Of a stretch of DNA of 5,233 nt, positions 1 through 5,233 are shown one piece after another. This stretch comes from Bacteroidota bacterium (lineage in GTDB: Bacteria; Bacteroidota; Bacteroidia; Flavobacteriales_F; PHOS-HE28). Below the pieces are notes generated by a model. It searched no databases. It was not told the origin of the DNA and saw only the letters and a list, made by a program, of their open reading frames with translations. Each line of letters opens with the position of its first letter. The stretch's first letter is position 1. The position numbers and the translations under genes were made by a program. Location: positions 1 through 5,233 of the forward strand of contig CAUJFM010000193.1 in NCBI GenBank assembly GCA_963169595.1, read 5' to 3'.

Positions 1-3000
1 CCATCCAGCTGATCCATTGGGGGCCGGCCTCACCGAAGGGTCCTGCCGAGCCCCAAGCCAGCCGCTCGTGCGTGGTGCCCCACACGTTCATCCACCATTC
101 AGGCAGGGCGAACTGGTCCAACGAGGCATCGTACATCGCGGCCAGCACCTGCGCGGCCACCTGCTCCTTCTTCGGACCGCTGATCTTCAGTCGCCATTCC
201 TCCTTCGCACCGGGCAGCAGCTTGTCGCGGAAGCTCATCCATTCCACCTTCAATTGCTTGTTCGTCCAGGGCACTTCGATGCGCTGTGAGCGAAGGTGCT
301 GCCGTCCGCGCTCCACAGCGACGAGATGCACCGCGAAGCCTCCGCGGTCCTCTTCCAGCACGGGAAGTTCCACGCGTTGCTGGCCACGCTTCAGGAGCAT
401 GGGGCGGCTCACCACGATGCGTCCATCGCGCTCCACCTCCATCAGCACGCGGCATTCGGGCAGGGCGGTGCTCAGCAGCAGCACTGCCTTCTCGCCCGGC
501 TCGCACCGCTCCTTCACCGCCTGCACGTGGAACGCTGCATTCTCGAAGCCCGAGTTCTGGATCTCGGGATCGAAGAGGGTGAACACCTTGCTCGCCTTCA
601 CCACCTGGCCCGAGGGATCGACGGCCTCCATCTCCGCGAGGTAGGTGCCCACCTCCCAGGCCTGGATACCCGTGAGCGCGATGCGCGCCGCCTTGGACCG
701 CACATCTCCGCGCTGCAACACTTCCGTGCCACGCGACCAGGTACCTGGATCCTGCTCGTCCGCATAGGCATCGTGTGGGAAGCGCTGCGCGAACACGTCC
801 CGCGTCATCACGTGTCGGTCCGGTCGTTCCCAGTACCGTTCCCGCTTCACACCGCCTTCAGGCATCACCAGTCGAGTGATCCGCAGGTTGAACGGAGTAT
901 CCTGCTCCTGGCCGTTCAGGTTCACCACGCGGATGAGCGCACTGTCCGCCGTGCTGCGGTCCAGAGCGGCATCGATGCCCAGCTCCAGATCGATGCTGCG
1001 GTAGCCCACCACGAGCGCGGTGCGGGCATCGTGTGTCTCGCCCGTGATGTCGGTGACGGAAGCGACCACCTCGTAGCTGAAGCTCGGGTCCGCCTGGCGC
1101 GGGAAGGCACGGTCGGCCTCGGCGGTGAACTTCACCGCGAAGCGGCCCTGTGCATCGCAGGTGAGCTCCCCGCTGGCGACCTCGGTGCTGCGGCCCCAGG
1201 GCAGGCCACCCCAGCGCCAGCCGCACCACCACGGCATGATGGCATTGCGCAGCACGGTGTACTTCACCGTGGCGCCATCGAGCGGCACGCCCGCATAGCT
1301 CTTCGCCACCCCGGTGACCGTGGCCTCCTCGCCCAACTTGGGCGCTGCGCTCACCGGATCGAAGACCACCTCGAAGGTGGGCCGCTTGTACTCCTCCACC
1401 AGCACGTTCTTGCTGCCATCATCGGCCTCCAACGACCACGCGCCCGTGAGCCTTCCCTGCGGCAGCATGAAGCGCCCGTGGAAGGCCCCGAAGCGGTCGG
1501 TGGTCACGGTCAGGGTATCCACCTCCTCGCCATTTGCATCGGTCAGCCACACCTCGGTCTCATGGTTCGCCAGCACCTCGGTGCCCTTGCCCCGCTTCAC
1601 GGTGACGATGCCCTTGAACTGCAGCTCCTGTCCGGGCCGGTAGATGGCGCGATCGGTGAAGAGGAAGGTGCGGATGCTGTCCGACGTGTCCTGGTGGTGG
1701 TCGTAGCTGTAGTGGTTGTCGCTCGTGATGCGGTCGGTTCCACGGGTGACCACGAAAGCAAGGCTGCCGCGCTGCCCATCCAGGTTGAAGCGCACCGCGC
1801 CCTCCTCCGACGACATCGCGCTCGAAACGACCGTGCTGGTCCTCTTGCCACCATCCCAGGCCATGAGCACGGCCTCCACCCTGGCACCGGCGACCGGCCG
1901 GCCCATGGTGCGGTCCAGCACAAGCAGCTCATGCGTGCTGCCCTCGTAGCGATGCACAAGCGACAGCTCGGTGACCTGCACACCGCACCAGCTGATGGAC
2001 CCTCGATCGGGCGTAAACGACGCCTCATTGCCGATCAACAGCGCATACCGCCCCAACGGCAGGCCCTCGATCGCGATCTCCACCGCATGCTCGTTCAGGT
2101 CGCCATCGTCGGGAAGGTCCACGCTCCACTCCTTCAGCGGCTTCTGCCTGAGCAGCCACGCGTTGCGGTCGGGGTCGTAGCGGCGCTCGTTCTCCCCGCG
2201 GTCGGGATCGCTCACGATACGCACCCAGGCCTTCGTGGTGTTGCGGTACTTCACCAGCGCGAGGAACTCACGTCCGGGAGGCACGGCCTGCTCCGTGGTG
2301 ATGCTGACCGAGGGCTGTTGCATCCGAGCCAGCTGCGCGGCGGCGTTCCGTGCCCCGAATGTGCTCGGCCACTTGGCCACGGCCTCCTTGCAGAGGTCCA
2401 CGGCGGTCTTGTGCTCCCACTTCCAGTCGTCGCCGCGCAGCCGGTCGTACTTGGCGGCCATCTCTTCGTGCCAACGCGCGATGGCCACCATCACCTCGGC
2501 CTCACTGGCCTCGTTCGGCAGACGCGTGCGGAGCAGTTCCAAGGCACCGAGGTAGAGGCTGTCCTTCCCGGGCAGCACGCTGCGCTCCCGCACATAGGTC
2601 AGGCGCTGCAGCACCACATCCACATAGGCATCGAGCTTGTCCGCGTTGATGTGCAGCCGCTCCAGCCGCTGGTAAAGGCGCAAGGCCTGGAACTCCCAGG
2701 AGGTGGAGTCGCGGTGCTGGAGCGAACGGTACAGGAAGGGCTCGAAGAGCTCGAAGTCCCAGGGGTCGTTCAGCGTGAAGCGCCACGACGGCTCGGCGAG
2801 GCGGGTCTCGGTGTTGCTGAAGATGCGCAGCGCACGATGGGCCAGGACATCGTAGACCGTCGGGCGCAGCGGGATCGCAGCGGGATCGCCGACCAGCAGC
2901 TCGGCCAGTTCGCCCACGGGGATGTGCCGCAGCGTGTCGTAGGGCTCCAGGGATGCCTGCGCTTCGCGGATGATGCGCTCCATGAAGCGGCCCTGCGTCC

Positions 3001-3448
3001 AGGTGTCGGGGTCACTGGCATCGAAGGAACCGTCCAGCTCGGTGCGGTCCATGATGCGCCAGCGGTCGCGCTGGTACCGCTGCCACCAGCGGTCCATGAG
3101 GGTGCTGTGCAGCAGTTGCGCCAGCGGCACGGGTGCTGTGGCTGCGCGCTGCTCCAGGGGCTGAAGGATGCTGTCCGGAACGACCCCGGTAAGTTCCTGG
3201 AACACCGCCCGGCGCGCCCAGGCCGCGAACTCCAACCGCCATTCACCGGAGGTCTGCGCCTCGGCCAGCAAGGCGTCCGTGCGCTCCAAGGCGCTGGCAT
3301 ACTGGCCAAGGCCCGCGAGCGAATCGATCGCGGCCCAGCGGGGATCGGAGGTGGCCGGTCCAGTGCTCATGGTGTTCTTGGTGGTGCTGCAGGCGGAAAG
3401 GGTGAAGGCCAGGAGCAGGAGCCCAAGGGCCCAGTGGATGGTGCGCAT
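1..3448 (-). CDS. Alpha-2-macroglobulin family lipoprotein with MG2 domain (partial; C-terminus beyond the left edge)
   Basis: Seen: reading leftward from ATG at 3448-3446, the frame is open for 1149 codons to the window edge; checks at many points show one unbroken frame. The N-terminus MRTIHWALGLLLLAFTLSAC is a lipoprotein signal with lipobox LSAC and lipidated Cys20; this fixes the start, as no in-frame ATG lies just upstream. Residues 21 to about 380 look helical and rich in charged and aromatic residues. Beta-rich macroglobulin-type segments follow: VLDRTMGRPVAGA near 510-520, the MG2 hallmark FTDRAIYRPGQ at 597-607, YKRPTFEV at 687-694, and VTDITGET at 798-805. MYDASLDQF at 1105-1113 resembles the region leading into the A2M domain. 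Family knowledge: bacterial macroglobulins are envelope-anchored proteins thought to trap proteases; many carry a C-terminal CxEQ thioester. Inference: a full-length protein of roughly 1800-2000 residues, anchored in an envelope membrane. Whether a thioester exists cannot be seen. Very confident of the family, less so of the role. Confidence 0.93.
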   Translation of the reverse strand, partial: MRTIHWALGLLLLAFTLSACSTTKNTMSTGPATSDPRWAAIDSLAGLGQYASALERTDALLAEAQTSGEWRLEFAAWARRAVFQELTGVVPDSILQPLEQRAATAPVPLAQLLHSTLMDRWWQRYQRDRWRIMDRTELDGSFDASDPDTWTQGRFMERIIREAQASLEPYDTLRHIPVGELAELLVGDPAAIPLRPTVYDVLAHRALRIFSNTETRLAEPSWRFTLNDPWDFELFEPFLYRSLQHRDSTSWEFQALRLYQRLERLHINADKLDAYVDVVLQRLTYVRERSVLPGKDSLYLGALELLRTRLPNEASEAEVMVAIARWHEEMAAKYDRLRGDDWKWEHKTAVDLCKEAVAKWPSTFGARNAAAQLARMQQPSVSITTEQAVPPGREFLALVKYRNTTKAWVRIVSDPDRGENERRYDPDRNAWLLRQKPLKEWSVDLPDDGDLNEHAVEIAIEGLPLGRYALLIGNEASFTPDRGSISWCGVQVTELSLVHRYEGSTHELLVLDRTMGRPVAGARVEAVLMAWDGGKRTSTVVSSAMSSEEGAVRFNLDGQRGSLAFVVTRGTDRITSDNHYSYDHHQDTSDSIRTFLFTDRAIYRPGQELQFKGIVTVKRGKGTEVLANHETEVWLTDANGEEVDTLTVTTDRFGAFHGRFMLPQGRLTGAWSLEADDGSKNVLVEEYKRPTFEVVFDPVSAAPKLGEEATVTGVAKSYAGVPLDGATVKYTVLRNAIMPWWCGWRWGGLPWGRSTEVASGELTCDAQGRFAVKFTAEADRAFPRQADPSFSYEVVASVTDITGETHDARTALVVGYRSIDLELGIDAALDRSTADSALIRVVNLNGQEQDTPFNLRITRLVMPEGGVKRERYWERPDRHVMTRDVFAQRFPHDAYADEQDPGTWSRGTEVLQRGDVRSKAARIALTGIQAWEVGTYLAEMEAVDPSGQVVKASKVFTLFDPEIQNSGFENAAFHVQAVKERCEPGEKAVLLLSTALPECRVLMEVERDGRIVVSRPMLLKRGQQRVELPVLEEDRGGFAVHLVAVERGRQHLRSQRIEVPWTNKQLKVEWMSFRDKLLPGAKEEWRLKISGPKKEQVAAQVLAAMYDASLDQFALPEWWMNVWGTTHERLAWGSAGPFGEAGPQWISWM

Positions 3449-3469
3449 GCGGAGGTGATCTTCCGGGAA

Positions 3470-3499
3470 CAAAGGTGGGCCGGTCCATTGCTTTGCGAA
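3470..3499 (-). promoter_or_regulatory. Possible Bacteroidota-type promoter for the macroglobulin gene
   Basis: Reading the minus strand, CACCTTTG (3477-3470) differs from the Bacteroidota -7 consensus TAnnTTTG at one position. TTCG (3499-3496) differs from the -33 TTTG at one position, and the 18-bp spacer between them is within the usual range. Transcription would start a few bases downstream, leaving a leader of roughly 15 nt before the ATG at 3448. No Shine-Dalgarno sequence precedes that ATG, which is common in this phylum. The match is short and could be chance. Confidence 0.3.
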
Positions 3500-3509
3500 C
3501 GACCGTTCG
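3496..3509. promoter_or_regulatory. Inverted repeat in the divergent intergenic region, candidate operator
   Basis: CGAACG (3496-3501) and CGTTCG (3504-3509) are perfect reverse complements separated by AC, giving a 14-bp dyad. It lies near the middle of the 86-bp gap between the divergent macroglobulin and VOC genes and overlaps the putative -33 box of the macroglobulin promoter. Such a position suits a regulator acting on one or both genes. No cognate regulator is encoded in the window and the function is inferred. Confidence 0.3.
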
Positions 3510-3534
3510 TCACAGTGCTGCGCATCTTTACCCC

Positions 3535-4038
3535 GTGGCAAACCCTCCTCTCCCACACCCCGGCCCCTTCCTTGAGCGGCTCTTGGCTGAATTGGACCGA
3601 ATGGGCGTGGAGGTGAACGGGCTGCATCTGGACCATCTCTGCTACCGGGTGGGCACAACCGAACGCTACGCGCTGCTGCGGGACGCGCTGTGTGCCGATG
3701 GTGAGCTGCTGGCCGAGACGATGATCGGCGGAAGGCCCATCGCCACGTTCCGCCTACGCACACCGATCATCCATGACCAGCGCGCCATCCACCTGGTGGA
3801 ACTGCCCGCACCAAAGCCGGGCAGCCCATATGCCGAAGGATGGGAACACGCGGAGTTCGTGGTGGATGAGGACTTGCTCTCCTTCACGCAGCGGTACCCG
3901 CAGGTGAACTGGGACCTCTCGGACCTGGACAAACCCGTGAACGCCGATGTGCGCCTTCGCCTCGGCGACATCAGCATGAAATTCCACCGCATGGCGTTGG
4001 ACGAGGTGATCAGGCGCGAGCAGGCGGGGGATCGCTAA
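3535..4038 (+). CDS. YecM-like VOC superfamily protein
   Basis: Seen: 167 residues from GTG at 3535 to TAA at 4036-4038. The family signature runs in order: LDHLCYRV (32-39, His34), GELLAETMIGGRPI (56-69), HLVELP (86-91, Glu89), EGWEHAEFVV (101-110, His105 and Glu107) and ISMKFH (146-151). From memory these align with E. coli YecM (DHISLRC, GELLSENMINGRPI, VELP, EGWEHIEIV, IKFH), which has about 188 residues. Family knowledge: YecM has a glyoxalase/bleomycin-resistance-like fold with a putative metal site; no reaction is established. His34, Glu89 and His105 or Glu107 are candidate ligands by inference. No signal peptide is seen, so it is probably cytoplasmic. Start choice: GTG at 3475 would add 20 residues and run across the divergent promoter region, while ATG at 3601 would delete the N-terminal helix FLERLLAELDR. 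GTG 3535 keeps that helix and gives a length near the family's. It is transcribed away from the macroglobulin gene and converges on the oxidoreductase gene. Confidence 0.88.
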   Translation: MANPPLPHPGPFLERLLAELDRMGVEVNGLHLDHLCYRVGTTERYALLRDALCADGELLAETMIGGRPIATFRLRTPIIHDQRAIHLVELPAPKPGSPYAEGWEHAEFVVDEDLLSFTQRYPQVNWDLSDLDKPVNADVRLRLGDISMKFHRMALDEVIRREQAGDR

Positions 4039-4055
4039 CGATCACTTGCCTTATA

Positions 4056-4072
4056 CGATGCATCGTGCATCG
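4056..4072. terminator. Hairpin between convergent genes, possible bidirectional terminator
   Basis: CGATGCA (4056-4062) and TGCATCG (4066-4072) form a perfect 7-bp stem with a 3-nt loop (TCG). It lies 17 bp after the stop of the VOC gene and 47 bp beyond the stop of the oxidoreductase gene, where both transcripts must end. Neither strand has a T tract after the stem, so it is not a classic intrinsic terminator. It could still mark the shared 3' ends or be incidental. Confidence 0.3.
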
Positions 4073-4119
4073 GATCACCCCACCTGGATGTGGACCGACC
4101 ATGACCGCCGGGCATGGCG

Positions 4120-5142
4120 CTAGAACGATCGCGCCACGTCCACCTCGGGGTCCAGCGCAGCGCCATCGAGCAGGTGCGCGGCCAGGTGCTGCGCGCACCA
4201 CGGGGCCAGCAGCACACCGCGCGATCCCAGTCCGTTGAACACGGCCTGCGCGGGACCGGTGATGCCCAACAACGGCCGGCGGTCCTGCGCCGTGGGCCGC
4301 ACACCGGCGGCATGGTCCACCACTTGCACGGGGGCCTGCACCAGGGCTTGCAGCCGCTCCAGCAGCCAGGCACGCGCCTCGTCCGTAGGGCCGGCAAAGA
4401 CATCGTCCCACTTGAAGGTGGCGCCCACGCGGTAGAGCCCTCTGCCCAGCGGCAGCACGAAGACGCCACGATGCACCATGCGCGAGAGCTGAAGCCCCGG
4501 GATGCGCACCACCAGCGTCTCGCCCTTCACGGGCACCAGCCCCGGCACGTCGCCGAAAGGCCCTTCGCAGCGCACGAGCCAGCGCGCCTGCAGCTCGCCG
4601 ATGCGCACCTGGTCCGGCGTGATAATGATCTCTTCTGGAGCCACATCGGCCTCGGTGAGCTGACCCGCCGCGAGCAGCTGCTGCCGCTGGGCCTCAAGCA
4701 GGGCGGGCACATCCAGCCAGGCGGCCGGCCACACGGTGCCATAGCCATGCGGCGCGGCGATGGGTGCGGCATCCACCTCGGGCTCGGGGTGGCGGTGCAC
4801 GAAGGGCGCGCTGGCGGGATCCTGCAAGGCGCGCTGCCATTGGTCCACCTCGCGCGGCGTGGGGAAGAGCTTGACCAGGGGAAGCTCCTGCCAGCAGGTG
4901 ATGCCCAGCCGTTGCTGCCACGCGGTGTAGAAGCCCTGGGCGAGCGGCAGCAGTTGGGCCGCGCGCCAGCTGGGCACATCGCGTCGCAGCACAACGGGGT
5001 TGACCACGCCCCCGGCGGCCATGCTGGCGTTGCCGGGCCGCTTGCGATCGAACACATGCACCCGCACCCCGCGCTGCCGCAGCGTCTCGGCCAGCACCGC
5101 CCCGGCGATGCCGCGGCCCAGGATGAGGACATCGGTGTGCAT
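4120..5142 (-). CDS. FAD-dependent oxidoreductase, DAO family
   Basis: Seen: 340 residues from ATG at 5142-5140 to TAG at 4122-4120. The N-terminus is a Rossmann dinucleotide-binding unit: VLILGRGIAG with GxGxxG at 9-14, and Asp32 (VFDRK) at the end of the second strand, expected to bind the FAD ribose. Then come MAAGGVVNPVVL (41-52), VPVKGETL (203-210), YRVGATFKWDD (237-247), AGVRPTAQDRRPLLG (279-293) and NGLGSRGVLLAP (303-314). Family knowledge: this order fits the D-amino-acid oxidase/glycine oxidase (ThiO)/MnmC C-terminal superfamily, where an Arg in a GxRP-type motif often binds the substrate carboxylate; Arg282 is the candidate here. Substrate unknown; oxidation of an amino acid or other amine is inference. 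There is no signal peptide, so it is likely cytoplasmic. Start choice: an in-frame ATG at 5199 would add 19 proline-rich residues ahead of the Rossmann strand; the ATG at 5142 puts the strand at the usual distance from the N-terminus. It stands alone, convergent with the VOC gene. Confidence 0.92.
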   Translation of the reverse strand: MHTDVLILGRGIAGAVLAETLRQRGVRVHVFDRKRPGNASMAAGGVVNPVVLRRDVPSWRAAQLLPLAQGFYTAWQQRLGITCWQELPLVKLFPTPREVDQWQRALQDPASAPFVHRHPEPEVDAAPIAAPHGYGTVWPAAWLDVPALLEAQRQQLLAAGQLTEADVAPEEIIITPDQVRIGELQARWLVRCEGPFGDVPGLVPVKGETLVVRIPGLQLSRMVHRGVFVLPLGRGLYRVGATFKWDDVFAGPTDEARAWLLERLQALVQAPVQVVDHAAGVRPTAQDRRPLLGITGPAQAVFNGLGSRGVLLAPWCAQHLAAHLLDGAALDPEVDVARSF

Positions 5143-5233
5143 GGGGCAAAGGTGGGGCACCGGGCGCACAGGCGGAACCGCGCCGATCGCGGCATCCAAG
5201 AGGGCGGCAACGCTCGCACACGACGCGGCAACC
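5143..5233. other. Upstream region of the oxidoreductase gene; no gene recognised
   Basis: These 91 bp lie between the chosen oxidoreductase start and the right edge. Minus-strand frames remain open here, but the encoded peptides are proline- and arginine-rich and have no recognisable family features, as expected of GC-rich non-coding or out-of-frame sequence. Apart from the possible -7 box at 5147-5154 I see no motif I can support. The end of a neighbouring gene beyond the edge cannot be excluded. Confidence 0.4.
5147..5154 (-). promoter_or_regulatory. Possible -7 box directly upstream of the oxidoreductase start
   Basis: The minus strand reads CACCTTTG (5154-5147), then CCCC, then ATG at 5142. 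The box is identical to the one proposed for the macroglobulin gene and has one mismatch to TAnnTTTG. If used, transcription would begin at or next to the ATG, giving a leaderless or nearly leaderless mRNA. No good -33 TTTG is visible at 17-23 bp upstream (only TTCC at 5177-5174), so support is weak. Confidence 0.18.

Noticed and set aside
3475..3534. A 20-residue N-terminal extension of the VOC protein from GTG at 3475.
   Set aside because: It would place coding sequence across the putative macroglobulin promoter and the inverted repeat, and it makes the N-terminus before the conserved DH longer than I recall for YecM. The added residues show no family features.
296..3616. A 1106-codon open frame on the plus strand, the longest complete frame in the window.
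   Set aside because: It lies opposite the macroglobulin gene with codon boundaries aligned to it. In that register a plus-strand stop needs a TTA, CTA or TCA codon on the sense strand, and these are rare in GC-rich genes, so a long open frame is expected. Its product is rich in His, Arg, Leu and Gly, contains a run of valines from the complement of His codons, and resembles no family. The minus-strand product has clear lipoprotein and macroglobulin motifs.
4100..4117. Short inverted repeat CCATG...CATGG just beyond the oxidoreductase stop, considered as a terminator.
   Set aside because: The stem is only 5 bp with a 9-nt loop and no T tract follows, so it is no better than chance in GC-rich sequence.
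5143..5199. A 19-residue N-terminal extension of the oxidoreductase from ATG at 5199.
   Set aside because: The added stretch is proline- and valine-rich and precedes the Rossmann strand, which normally begins within a few residues of the start in this family. ATG at 5142 fits better.
4527..5231. Long minus-strand frames overlapping the oxidoreductase gene in other registers.
   Set aside because: They are rich in Arg, Pro, Ser and Ala, have no recognisable motif, and overlap a gene with complete FAD-binding and DAO signatures.
1..5233. Search for a mobile element, CRISPR array, toxin-antitoxin pair, defence cassette or structural RNA.
   Set aside because: No transposase or integrase motifs, no regularly spaced direct repeats, no tRNA-like sequence, and almost no uncoded space. 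All substantial coding content is explained by three ordinary protein families.

Overview
The window is GC-rich (estimated mid-60s percent by eye). It appears to come from a chromosome of a high-GC member of Bacteroidota, possibly a Flavobacteriales-like lineage. Three things suggest this. The leftmost gene encodes a very large alpha-2-macroglobulin lipoprotein of the type common in this phylum. The rightmost FAD oxidoreductase has the motif set (NPVVL, KGE, YRVGATFKW, GVRPTxxDRRP, NGxGSRG) that I recall from Bacteroidota homologues. The starts lack Shine-Dalgarno sequences, and boxes resembling the Bacteroidota -7 element (TAnnTTTG) lie just upstream. The assignment comes from recall and sequence features, not from a search.

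There are three protein-coding genes. (1) On the minus strand, from 3448 to beyond the left edge, lies the first 1149 residues of an alpha-2-macroglobulin family lipoprotein. It is open throughout, and the C-terminal part that would hold any thioester is outside the window. (2) Diverging from it on the plus strand, 3535-4038, is a small YecM-like protein of the VOC (glyoxalase-fold) superfamily. (3) Convergent with that gene, on the minus strand at 5142-4120, is a complete 340-residue FAD-dependent oxidoreductase of the DAO fold.

The 86-bp divergent intergenic region (3449-3534) holds a possible promoter for the macroglobulin gene and a 14-bp inverted repeat. The 81-bp convergent region (4039-4119) holds a 7-bp-stem hairpin without a T tract. 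The last 91 bp (5143-5233) lie upstream of the oxidoreductase gene, and I see no gene there.

The three genes do not form an operon and I see no evidence that they share a pathway: one is an envelope protein and two look cytoplasmic. A 1106-codon plus-strand reading frame over the macroglobulin gene is best explained as an antisense shadow. I find no mobile element, CRISPR array, tRNA, rRNA or defence system here, and nothing that amounts to a new system. The items worth a second look are small regulatory signals and details of the macroglobulin.
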